Shown here: positions 1-10,689 of the stretch, piece by piece
Layout: every line of letters starts with the position of its first letter
Numbering within the stretch: position 1 is the stretch's first letter
Assembly: GCA_000711775.1 (NCBI GenBank)
Contig: ARYC01003232.1
Coordinates: 18,589-82,588, forward strand
DNA: 64,000 nucleotides
Reading direction: 5' to 3'
Origin: Oxytricha trifallax
Lineage: Eukaryota; Ciliophora; Spirotrichea; Sporadotrichida; Oxytrichidae
Position numbers and translations under genes: made by a program
The notes under the pieces: model-generated
The model's database searches: none
What the model was told of the DNA's origin: nothing
The model's input: the letters and a program-made list of their open reading frames with translations, nothing else

Positions 1-833
1 ATAATTAATAAATTATAAATGTGTATTTCTTTATTATATACCATTAAAATTTAAACAGTCTTTAATAAATGGGGTTTTATACAATTCTATTACTATGTCA
101 AAGTTATTTATAAAAGATTTAAAAAAAACAACTGATAATTATTATATAAAAAAATATTATAAAATAAAGGGTAGGAATGTTTTTAGAAAAAAAATTTTAT
201 TTTTATAATAGCACCTGTTAAAATATGCAAAATTTTGAAGATTCATAAATTGCAAATCTACTATTTCATCAAGAATAATAGATTTAATTATTTATATATA
301 GAAGATATATTTAAGAGTTTTTTTCTTAAAATAAATTATAATTGGAAATATAAAAATTTATAAATTTTATTGATAAATATTAATTGGAAAAAAATATATT
401 TTTTTTTGAAAAAAATAAAAATTATTTGAATGAGGTTCCAGATCTGGAAAAAAAATTCCAGATTTATATCTGGAATTCCAGATCTAAATCTGGAATAAAT
501 AATTTTTTTTTTGATTCCAGATTTAAAACTGGAATTTTTTTTCCAGATCTGGAATTCAAATTTAAAACTGGAATTTAAAAAAATTCCAGGTATGTGGGGG
601 GCATCCCATTATTTAAAGGAATTGTGAGATTAATAGTGATTGTGACTTTGATTTATGTTATTAAAAACTACGGTAAGTACAATATAAAGATACCATAAAC
701 AAAGTTGAAAATGGGATCTTAATACTCTCTCTCTCGCCCTTTATAAAAATTAACCCATTTTTAATTGATACTTTGGAAAAGATAAGAAACTATATGAATC
801 AATAGCTTTTATTCAGATGCCAAATTTACTATG
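1..833. other. AT-rich flank, no gene seen
   Basis: This stretch is AT-rich with long A and T runs. I found no convincing coding frame in either code on either strand. The only clear structure is the palindrome cluster at 434-590, annotated separately. A short CT microsatellite lies near 725-740. Confidence 0.5.
434..590. repeat. cluster of TTCCAGAT/ATCTGGAA palindromes
   Basis: About eight half-sites of the word TTCCAGAT, or its complement ATCTGGAA, occur in roughly 150 bp, several as back-to-back palindromes with 2-6 bp between the arms. A variant with AAACTGGAA recurs in the second half. The frame that is open here in the standard code is a by-product of the repeats and is not called as a gene. 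The function is unknown; it could be a simple-sequence expansion or a cluster of protein-binding sites. Confidence 0.6.
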
Positions 834-2057
834 TGTTCTGACGAGACCCCCCCACCTACCCCCCCCCCCCCAACGCTTACCTCCCCCCTCCCCAACGCCT
901 ACCTCCCCCCAACGCTTTTAGATGAATTTTTATTGTATCAACTAACAACTATATTATGAAAAATCCTATTGTAAATGAAAATATATAACCTCATAGTTGG
1001 TTTAATATAATATCAATATAATAACATCATTTGTAAACTCACATTCTTTTTATAGATAAAAAATGATAAAATTTTTAACTTTTCCAAATTTTAAAAAAAT
1101 ATTATTTCCATTTTTTCCAAGATCTAATACGCGTCCGTCGAATTTTTTTTCTTACATGTCCCCACAGGAAATACATTAGAATTAATTTAATTTGACTCTA
1201 ATTTTTAAATTTCTCTTTACCAATTGGCTCAAGCTAAAATTTTATTTTATAATTTCTTATTAATTAAATACTTGACACAAAACAAAATAATAATACCAAT
1301 ATCATGAAGATTTTAATTTTTATTTATTATTTCTATTTATATTTCCGAATACGATTCTTAATTAAATATAAATAATTTTATAATTGTAAATCTAAATTAA
1401 AATTTAAAAAATAATAACTAATTAAGCAAATCTACAAATTTCATAGTTGAAATGATAACTTATTTTAATTTTAATTTAGATTTACAATTATAAAATTATT
1501 TATATTTAATTAAGAATCGTATTCGGAAATATAAATAGAAATTAATAAATAAAAATTAAAATCTTCATGATATTGGTATTATTATTTTGTTTTGTGTCAA
1601 GTATTTAATGAATTAAGAAATTATAAAATAAAATTTTAGCTTGAGCCAATTGGTAAAGAGAAATTTAAAAATTAGAGTCAAATTAAATTAATTTTAATGT
1701 ATTTTCCTGTGGGGACATGTACGAAAAAAAATTCGACGGACGCGTATTAGATCTTGGAAAAAATGGAAATAATATTTTTTTAAAAATTTGGAAAAGTTAA
1801 AAATTTTATCATTTTTTAATGTAAAAAGCATGTTGGAATGTAAATTAACACAATAAGAAATTAATTGTCAATATATATTTATTCATATCTAGAATTAAAA
1901 CTTTTAGAAAAAATTATTTATCTAAATAGCAAAAGATTTGAATATGCTATAAAAAAATTCATATAAAAGCGTTGGGGGGAGGGGGGGAGGTCAAACGTTG
2001 GGGGAGGTAAGCGTTGGGGGGGAGGACGGGGTAGGAGGGGGGGTCTCGGTCAGAACA
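834..2057. mobile_element. large foldback (palindromic) element with C-rich termini
   Basis: The two halves (about 834-1440 and 1441-2057) are near-perfect reverse complements with almost no loop. The ends read TGTTCTGACGAGACC at the left and GGTCTCGGTCAGAACA at the right. Each arm carries a C-rich (left) or G-rich (right) block built from CCCCCAACGC-type units. The element is flanked on both sides by ACTATG (828-833 and 2058-2063), which looks like a 6-bp target-site duplication. No protein-coding frame was recognised inside, so it is probably a non-autonomous foldback/MITE-type element. The 6-bp duplication argues against a Tc1/mariner origin, which would give TA. Confidence 0.85.
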
Positions 2058-2224
2058 ACTATGTTTTTGGTTTTATTCTATGTTGTATTCTCATTTGAGC
2101 ATTTATGCAAAATAATCTGAAAAATTTAAGATTGTAGATATTAATTAGCATTAATTAGAATACTTTAATATTAAAAAGATTATTTAAATCATCAACAAAA
2201 AAATGTATAATTTCCTTCGACATA

Positions 2225-2475
2225 ATCATTAACAGTATTTATGCCCCCTCACTGAATCACCTGCGAAGCACCAATCTGTTGACACATCAGGCCCGAACAG
2301 GTAGGTCCACTAAAAAATAATTTATTGATATAATTTATGTAGCTTACATTTTTAGTGAAAATACACATTCTCCACTTGCCTTTGATTAGAAAGAATAATT
2401 ACGAAAAAATTAACATTAAATATTAATCAATCTATTTCTAATAATAAATCATAATTCTTATAATTCTGGACTAAA
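2225..2475 (-). pseudogene. intron-containing gene fragment, repeat copy 1
   Basis: On the minus strand this segment matches 55830-56075. Both copies contain a short GT...AG intron (here 2310-2347, 38 nt, GTAAGC to TTTTTTAG) followed by an exon beginning with the residues NGPT. Here the exon runs on with GASQVIQ to a TGA. Flanking AT-rich sequence with the word TAATAAATCATAATTCTTAT is also shared, so the copies arose by DNA duplication and not from a spliced RNA. The protein family is not recognised. This copy is short and looks like a relic. Confidence 0.5.
2310..2347 (-). other. short spliceosomal intron (38 nt)
   Basis: On the minus strand the sequence starts GTAAGC and ends TTTTTTAG, with an AT-rich interior. 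The paralogous intron at 55910-55949 sits at the same codon position, which supports it as a real intron. Confidence 0.55.
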
Positions 2476-2479
2476 ATGT

Positions 2480-4030
2480 AATCGCATTTTTAATGATGAT
2501 AAATATTTTTATTCTAGATAATTTTTCATTAAAAAGTTCATTTTTAAATGCTTTCATTTTAGGATTGGATTCACTTTAGCAATTGTGTTTGAACAGTTCG
2601 TGTTTGTTGGTGTGCCTTATTTATTTTACTTAGATAAGTAAATTATAAGATTTTTAATTATTTATAGGGAAATCTATGCAACAACTAGAGTCTACACTTA
2701 TTTCTAAATAGTAGTACAATACATCAAAGTAATCATAAACTTTTTTATCTTGATGTTTACTTTATCAGAGTAATTTATACTTTAAAATTAACAGAATCTA
2801 GATACACAACAAAACTTGGAACTGAAAAATATTCAAAGTATACCTTGAAAACATTAATTTTATAAATTCATTCTTGTATTTATTACATCCTACTTTATGC
2901 TACCAAGATGATTTTACCATAAATAACGAATTTGAAATTAAAGTTTTTACTTGGAGGGTCCTCATGACTATATTTGAATAACTGGAAGTATTGATAAAAA
3001 CCTAGGTTCATAGTGTTTATATTGAATTATAATGTATTAGCGATTACATTTTAACAAAATTGTATAATTATAACATTAACAACAATCATAAAAGTTAGAG
3101 CTATTTCTAAACGTTATTCAATAAGCAGATAATCTATATAATAATTATTTTAAAAGTTTTCTTACAGCCTATGATTAACATTACGGAGTATCAATATTTA
3201 GCAATCTTGAACTTTGGTAATTTTTCATACTTTACTAAAGATATAATCACATTATATTTTTACTTTACATTCCAAAATAAAAAATTGGTGACATTACCAA
3301 CGAATGATAACTTTAAAATTTAGTAGAGATGAATCAGCATTATAAATCATATTCCTTTTAAAGCATCTCGTCTAAAATATTCCTAGTGTGATTAAACTTA
3401 AATTTGCTTGTTTTAAAATTAGCTTTTGAATTGATGCCACTTTGTAGCTCAAATAAAGAAACTAACTCATGAATGTATCTATCACAATCAGCCTTTTTTA
3501 TTTAGTAAATTCTATGGCTCATTTTAGCTTTACACATTAGCAGCATTAGCCATTGTCTATTTTGAAAACATACAAAAATTACGAATCCAAAGGGAACTAT
3601 TTTTAATTTTTACAGTGACTTCCTTTTTTCTATAATTTGTAGCTTCAATAAATTATTGAATGTATGTATCATTCTTTTTTATATATTTAAAATCTCACCT
3701 ATATTCACAAACCTCTTTCTTGCCTTATAAATACAAACCATACTTAACTTTTGTATAAAATTATATTATATTTTGAATCAAAAGAGTCAATTGTCTTTTT
3801 AAATTTATCAATGATCTGGTCTATATATTCTAAGAACCTAATAAAAATGATGTGTCAATAATAAAAATAATTAAATTATTATTTTTGGAAATTAATAATT
3901 AAATTACTTTAATAATTTAGAATATTAATAAATAAAAAAAATCAAATTAGATTAGATTATAGAGAAATTAAAATTAGAGATTAATAATAAAATGTGATCT
4001 CTAATATATAATAACTCAAACTCAAGGTAA
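2480..4030. other. AT-rich spacer, no supported gene
   Basis: I saw no recognisable protein motif, tandem repeat or long inverted repeat. Frames are broken by TGA at short intervals. It may hold IES-like or decayed mobile DNA. Confidence 0.4.
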
Positions 4031-4032
4031 TC

Positions 4033-4335
4033 ATTAATACATTTAAAGGTCATATTATATATGGGTGCCAAAATTATTAAATATGGCAAAGTAAATATAT
4101 CTTTTTTTAAATTATTTTACTTACCCATTTCTTTTTTAGTTCCGGTTGAGACAGGTACAGTGGTGATACCAGCTAAAAGTGCCAGTGTGTTTCAGCAGAA
4201 CGGCCAACTACAGCGACTGAATGAGTCAAACTCAATATGTGCAGCAGTAATCATATTAACATCATTTGCACCATCACCAATAGAAACCTGCTCTTTGTTC
4301 GTGCGCTTCACTCTCTGACCTTTAAATGTATTAAT
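4033..4335 (-). pseudogene. P4-type ATPase (flippase) fragment between 20-bp inverted repeats
   Basis: Read on the minus strand from 4316, one frame contains GDGANDVNMITAAHI. This is the hinge signature of P-type ATPases in its phospholipid-flippase (P4) form, preceded by KRTNKEQVSI. After this block the sequence no longer matches the family well and meets a TGA. A possible 5' splice site (GGGTAAGTA) lies near 4120. Base composition is clearly less AT-rich than the surroundings. The fragment is bracketed by a perfect inverted repeat, ATTAATACATTTAAAGGTCA at 4033-4052 and its complement at 4316-4335. Only about 60 residues of a protein usually longer than 1000 are present. It could be a macronuclear-destined segment of a scrambled gene, or a gene scrap captured by a small transposon. 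Confidence 0.75.
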
Positions 4336-4661
4336 AAATTCAAATTATTATAAGAATATAATAATTTTTGTATATATCTTTAATTAATGATAAAATATTT
4401 TTGCTTTAATAATAATAATACAAACTTTAAATATATTATTTGCTTAAAGTTTTCTCCCATTTCATCTCTAATCTTGAAGTATTACCTGATTTTTTTAATA
4501 GCTATTTTGAGATTAAATATATCTTTCTCATACCTTAATATTTAATTAAGAAGTTTTGTCCTCTACACGAGTTCTAACTCAATTCTAATTACCTTACAAT
4601 TCTATAATATAAATTTGATTTTTGTAAGAGTTATAAATTTTAATCTATTTGATTGCAATCC

Positions 4662-6960
4662 TCAAACTGTTTTTTAGTTGATCTTTATTTATATACAAAT
4701 TTCTTGAATTTGGGCTATATCCCCAACCAACGATTTCCTGCTTATTTGTCTTTTTTTCGTTCAATAGCTGGATTTCCATTTTACAATTCTAGGAATTACT
4801 TTTAAGCTTAATTAGAAATATAACATCTTTTATTTAGATATGTGGTGGTAACTTAAACATTATTTAGTAAAATAATTAATTATATCTTCAAAAGTTATAT
4901 CATCATATTCCTCAAAATTAGTAACAATTTCCCTCAAATGTCCAAACTCTATACATTACAGACAACTCTTGTCTTTCATAGTAATATTCCTCTTGATAAA
5001 ACCTATATACTTTATTTTTATTAAATCTTCAAAATGATTATCCATATCGAGGGTTATATCAAATGTGTAAAAAGCATAGGGTTGCTACAGAAATTCTATG
5101 ACTTCTAGCTTAATAGTTATTCTGAATTATTTTTTCTCTCTTACGTATAGGATAACTAGCAGTTTGATTAAAATTATTTAGTTGATAATGACATTTTTTA
5201 TTCAGCTAAAAAATTCGATAGTTCTCTTACTTATTTTTTAATGTAGTCTAATTAATTTTGGATATTTTGATATTGATTTGCTAAGTTAATAAACTCAAAT
5301 TTGCACTCTCATATCGCTTTCTCCAGTTAATCTTTTATAATATTATCCACTCTTTCTTTCGCTTCCTTAATTGCATTCTTATACTAAATTATATGAATCT
5401 ACCAAGGTTCTAAATATTATAATTTTTTAATATATAAAATTAGTCCAATTTCTCTTTGTTTTTCTTCATTCCATTTCTATTATGATTCTATAAATGGAAC
5501 TTTTTTTATATCTTTAATTGCTTCATTATCATGTTTTATTTTAGTGTTAAATGTTTTACTGATTCTATTGTTGTCATTTTGAAATAAATCCTGCATTTTA
5601 ATAGATTTCTATAATAAATAGTTGAGTAATAAAGCGAATTAAGCTATTTGAGAGTAAGTTTGAATAATTAATCAAAATTGTATATAGATTTAATGTATAG
5701 ATGAAGCACGATAAAGTCTTAATAAGTTCAGAATATAGTGATCTTTTACCATCAGGTTCTATTGAGACTGTCGACACATCTTAGAGATCGGTGCTAGTTT
5801 GGAACCTCATCCTTCATGCATCAAAAGTAGCTAATCATATCGTTGGATAGTTGTAATCTCGATCACATCTCCATTTAAGACAGCCAATCAGTAGATCCTT
5901 TGAGAGGCCAAACCTCCATTTTACTCTTTGATTTTTAATAATTTTGATTAGTTTTATTAAATTAATTAGGCTGATTAAAACTTTTAAAGTTTTAATGCGT
6001 TTAAAATAATAATCATGTTAATCGTTTTAATCTATAGAGAAATTTTATTAAAGATGTCTGATTTAATTTTTTATAAATGTGTTTAATTAAAGCTCTGCCT
6101 AATTAATTTAATAAAACTAATCAAAATTATTAAAAATCAAAGAGTAAAAATGGAGGTTTGGCCTCTCTAAGGATTTACTGATTGGCAGTCTTAAATGGAG
6201 ATGTGATCGAGATTACAACTATTCAACTATATGATGAGCTACTATTGATGTATGAAGGATGAGGTTCCAAACTAGCACCGATCTCTAAGATGTGTAGATA
6301 GTCTCAGTAGAACCTGATGGTAAAAGATCACTAGATTCTGAACTTATTAAGACTTTATCGTGCTTTATCTATACATTAAATCTATATACAATTTTGATTA
6401 ATTATTCAAACTTACTCTCAAATAGCTTAATTCGCTTTAAATGATTTTAAGCTTTATTAATTATTGTAGATATTCGGCATCTAGGATGACTACTAATTTC
6501 AAAATTGATAGCAAATAAAATTTGTATTCTTAATCAAATTCGTCTTGTTACAGATTTACTGTCTTTAGTTGACTTCGCTTTCTTCACATCACTCCAAAAT
6601 TCTTAGAAAGCTGTACTGTTTAAATTATAAAATACTGATTTATTGATTTTTCTCATCCTGATGTTAGGCCTACATTTATATTTATGACAAAACTTTGTGT
6701 TTTATGGTCTCAAGATATAACTTAGTCTCATAGTTGGACATTTCTCTGAATCAAGTTTTCTGAATGTGACATGATCTTCATCCATAAGTGCTTGTAGCTG
6801 TGCTTTAATTCTAAGTCTATTTATTTAAAAGGTTTGATATAATATGAAAAAAAAGAAGGTTTAATATAATTTGAAAAAAAGAAAGTCTTATTTTTATTTA
6901 CCCTCCAGAAATGTTGCTAAAATAGACTGACCAAAATACATGCACTGTTTTCAAACACAT
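4662..6960 (-). CDS. spliced coiled-coil protein gene, interrupted by a palindromic insert
   Basis: Exon 1 (6960-6902) starts at an ATG and is joined through an 85-nt intron (6817-6901, phase 2) to a frame encoding LRIKAQLQALMDEDHVTF and on to about 6545, where one frameshift occurs. A TA-flanked palindrome (5630-6439) then interrupts it. Past the insert an open frame includes MQDLFQNDNNRIS (5596 down) and a Lys/Glu/Gln-rich stretch such as AIKEAKERVDNIIKDQLEKA, typical of a coiled coil. In-frame TGAs occur at 5309-5311 and 4976-4978, with coding-like sequence continuing to 4662. A Cys/His-containing patch (KCPTMRL...KFCHKYKCRP) lies upstream of the insert. I do not recognise the family. It may be a macronuclear gene with IESs or a decayed paralog. 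Confidence 0.55.
5630..6439. mobile_element. TA-flanked palindromic element inside a gene
   Basis: Arms at about 5630-5972 and 6098-6439 are near-identical reverse complements with a loop of about 125 bp. The ends are TAAAGCGAATTAAG and its complement, so the outermost TA can be read as a TA target duplication, as expected for Tc1/mariner-type or IES-type insertions. It sits within the coiled-coil gene. Removing the element with one TA reconnects a code-6 frame across the junction. No coding capacity was recognised inside. Confidence 0.8.
6817..6901 (-). other. predicted intron (85 nt) of the coiled-coil gene
   Basis: Minus-strand borders are GTAAAT at 6901 and AAATAG at 6817. Splicing joins two coding-like frames in phase 2. 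The intron is more AT-rich than the exons and carries two diverged copies of a TATTAAACCTT-like word. Confidence 0.5.
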
Positions 6961-8490
6961 ATCAAAACTAAAGTTTTATTATTATCCTAGATAATAAATT
7001 CCTGAATTTATTATTTTTAGCAATTTCAAAAAAGAATGATAATTATTTTTTAACTCATTAAAACCTTTTTAGATGCTACTTATCTACGAGCGATAGGCAA
7101 TTCTATTACTTTTTGGAAGTATTTTTTACAAATTCTTTTAATCAGGCTATTATAAAATCAATAAATTTCATATGCTTAGAACTTTATTGAATAAAATGGA
7201 ATTTCATTTTATTAGTAAAGATTACTTTTTATAATTGATTGTATCTTACTATCTCATATTTTACTAGTCTCTCTATAATTTATTTTTCAACTTATTTTGA
7301 GAGGTATTTGGTAAATTAGAGTTTTCAATTATAAATAACATAATAAAATTAATAGTTTTTATTTTTCCCTCTGAGACTCAAACTTACTTTCCGATGTATA
7401 TTCTTTAACTCCAATTTATCTCTTATTCCATAATGTAGCTCACCTTTCTATACTTTCGTTGTGATAATAACTAAATAATTCCGCAAAAATCAGCTTTAAA
7501 ATCTCAAAAATTGAGCAATTTCATAATTAAAAGCTCTCAAAAATTTATTTTATGGGTATTTCTTGAGGCAGGAATTTATGAAAAATATTTTATATTAATA
7601 TATATCCAAAAAACTAATATATCATGAGAGGTTTTAAATTTAATGCAAATTTTTAAAATGAGTTGATCAATAAAAGTTAATTCTCTCTAATTTATTATTA
7701 TATTTTTAGTTTCTAAATTTTCTAAATTTACATAAGATTTAAGAATTTAAATCTTAATGAAATCCTTTAATTCTCCTTCTTTGGAGAAGTGAAATTCCTA
7801 GTTCTGCCAAGTAAATTATATTTATTTATAATATCTTAATGTTTTTAATCAAACATTAATGTATTAATCATTATAAAAAGCTAATTAAATTTTTGGATCA
7901 ATTTATTTGAATAGAATTACTTCTAATAAAGTAAAATAATATGATTATATGGCAACAATCTCACAGACTGATCAAAATAAAAATAAGCAAGCTCCCATTC
8001 TTTAAATCGATAGGAAAATTTAGAACCCTTTTTATTATACTTGTTGTAATGAAATACAATTACAATCTCCTTAATTTTTGTTAATTTATATTTTAATGTT
8101 GAAAACTTTTCTACTTTGGGAGAATTTTTGTAATTTAATTTCTATAAAATTTTTATTATAATTTTTACTACATTATGCAGATAAAGTAACATAATTTTTA
8201 CAATAATATGGGAGGTAGAGAACTTATTGCCTTTTATTGAAAATGCTTCACTTTTAAGATAAAGTAGTTCAAAAATTCACACATTCCCTCGTTGCTTTCT
8301 AAGAATAAATCAAACAAATTGCTATTTTCCAATACATAATTTCTAAATTTGGTAAATTGGCTTTTATTAAACATTATGATCAATATTTTTTTAAAAGTAG
8401 TTCAATTATTAATCTAATGCTAAAGTATAAAATTCTTGAGCAAAAAGGGAAAAAAGAGGAGATTAAATCAGGTTTCAAGGAAAGACTGAG
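6961..8490. other. AT-rich spacer, no supported gene
   Basis: The region is AT-rich with many short minus-strand CT-rich words. I did not find a convincing conserved frame. The upstream part may hold further 5' exons of the minus-strand coiled-coil gene, but this could not be shown. Confidence 0.35.
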
Positions 8491-8493
8491 CGG

Positions 8494-9803
8494 ATTATGA
8501 GATCTCGAAGTTCTTGAAGTTAAAGGGCGCTACTCTGAACCTATTTTGAATTTCTTACTTGTTCCAGTTTTACAAAATATGTTTGATTGTAAATAGGAGT
8601 TAGTTTAAAATCCAAAAAATATACAACAAAATATATATTATTCTGAGAAAACGTCATTTGCCGATGATATATTCCCCGTGAAATTATCATAATATTATTG
8701 AAATCTTTAAGTTCCTCTTAGAAATTTAAAAATAATCATCCTATAGAGAATTGGAAAGCCCACACACGATATATTTATACAAGCTTGATGAAATGAAGCA
8801 TAAATAGGGAAGGATTAATTTTTTGGTTGGTCCATTATTAAGACCAAGTGTTCTGATAAGATCTAAAATTGCCAAAGAATTTTTAATCGTTAGTCAAACT
8901 GTTATAGATAAAGCTCATAAAAAATTTGGAGTAGGAATTAAAATAAATTTTTCTTCTTTGATTAAAATTGATGTCATAGAAGAAATTGACATTTTTTTGG
9001 GAAAATTAAAAAAAATATTCTTCCTATATAATAGTTCTTCTAGATTTTTACGCAATTAAACTATAAATCTATAAAGTTGATAATTAAATTCTAAAAATAA
9101 ATTTCAAGATATACTTGTCACAACATGATTAGGGTGAAAAAATTTTAATTTTATAAGCAGTTAAATCGATATTGCTCCAACCAAAATCAGTCTTTAAAAG
9201 GCTTGGATGGAAGTTCAGGAACGATAGAAGAAATATATTATGAAATGATTCCAAAAATGAGTATCTCCACTAAAAGACTTGTTGATTTCGATTAGGATAA
9301 CATTCTTTTTACTTATTGATGAATTGTATGTACAAACTATTCCTTCATACTAACTCTGTGGAATTTAACATTCTTGGAACAAGAGGTACATCTTAGATTG
9401 TGTTGCTAAATGTATGAGACATCTTCTTAACTGTATATATTCATAGAAATATCCAAGAGATGATATTGCAAACTAAAACTAGTACTTTATGAACCTTTAA
9501 TTTTTATAGAGGTTTTTGTTTAAATAGTTAAATAGAGATCTTTATCAAGAGATATTCAATATTAATGAGGAGTATAAGTCTTCTGAAAGGGCAGAAAAAG
9601 TATTTTCCTATAAATTTTTAAAGTCTAATAATTATTTAACCATCAAAATTACAAAGATTGATCTATCGGATAACCTCTTATAACCTTTCTTAGTGGTCCA
9701 TAGTGCCCATACCATAGTACATCATTAACAATTATCATAGAAAAAGAATAAATTTCGTTTAAATATGACAAATGTTACTATATTATTTTAGTATTTCATT
9801 TGA
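8494..9803 (+). CDS. unknown protein, frameshifted
   Basis: Several adjoining code-6 frames with protein-like composition follow each other. The first encodes RYSEPILNFLLVPVLQNMFD and ends near 8695. The second, about 8700-9085, includes GPLLRPSVLIRSKIAKEFLI. The third, about 9155-9325, includes RYCSNQNQSLKGLDGSSGTI. The last, about 9312-9803, includes YILDCVAKCMRHLLNCIY and ends at TGA 9801. Shifts between frames fall at homopolymer runs such as the T run near 9310. A piece of the last frame, KITKIDLSDNLL, has an inverted partial copy at 10540-10680 (KITKIDLSDRPL). I do not recognise the family. The start is not determined. Confidence 0.45.
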
Positions 9804-9985
9804 GTTTTTCATATCTTACAACATTAAAATTAAATAAAATTATAGGGAACTATTTTATTAGTGGATTAATTATAATTTACTTATTGTGTAAAATATGAAT
9901 AAATTGAATGTAAAAACACAAATACAATAGTCAAGAAATATAGAAGCGTTTCTTATAATTAATTGAAATTTATTCTTTTTCTAAG

Positions 9986-10680
9986 AATTATTGAGTAAGA
10001 ATTTAAATATCTACCAAGAATTAGAAATTAATCAAGTTTTTCTCTATAGTATTAAGTTATATATTTTCTAATTTACTAATTAAAACCGCACTCCAACCCT
10101 AACTATAGATTGGTTTGAGTTAGAGTGCGGTATAGTGTGAATTAAATTATATATTTACAAATTATTAAAATATGACATTTCGTTTAATATAGATTGCATA
10201 AAGATTAAATTAATAAGTTACTTATTTATAAATTAAAGTATTTTAACTAATAAAATTGATAATGTTTAAAATTTAAACATTTTAAAAGTATGATTTATAA
10301 TAAAAAATTAATGATAGTAAATTAAATTAAAATGAGCTGATGTTTATTACAAGCGGTATGTCATATTTTAATAATTTAGAAATATAAAATTTAATTCACA
10401 CTATACCGCACTCTAACTCAAATGAATCTATCGTTAGGGTTGGAGTGCAGTTTTAATTATTTAATTTGTATAATAAATAATTTAATACTATAGAGAAAAA
10501 TTTGATTAATTTCTAATTCTTGGTAAATATTTAAATTTTTACACATTGATTTAATTTGGTTTGGGTAATATGATTCACAAAGAAAGGTTATTAGAGGTCT
10601 ATCCGATAGATCAATCTTTGTAATTTTGATGTTTATATTATTATAAGTCAATTAAAGTTTTGAGAAAAATATTTTATTTG
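9986..10680 (-). pseudogene. inverted partial duplicate of the upstream gene
   Basis: The minus strand of 10480-10680 repeats sequence found on the plus strand at 9640-9690 and 9985-10060. The shared peptides are KITKIDLSD and IYQELEINQ. In the left copy about 300 bp of unrelated DNA separates the two blocks; in the right copy they are close together. The inverted arms surround the palindrome at 10077-10460. This is a truncated duplicate and not an independent gene. Confidence 0.6.
10077..10460. mobile_element. palindromic MITE-like element
   Basis: Arms at 10077-10183 and about 10350-10460 are reverse complements. The ends read TAATTAAAACCGCACTCC, with the complement on the right. A second internal palindrome (ACCGCACTCTAACTCAA and its complement) lies in each arm. 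The loop is about 165 bp and AT-rich. No coding frame is evident. Confidence 0.7.
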
Positions 10681-10689
10681 CCCACTTTA

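Noticed and set aside
384-578. Standard-code open frame over the TTCCAGAT repeats
   Set aside because: The frame follows from the repeated words. Composition is low-complexity and no conserved motif is present.
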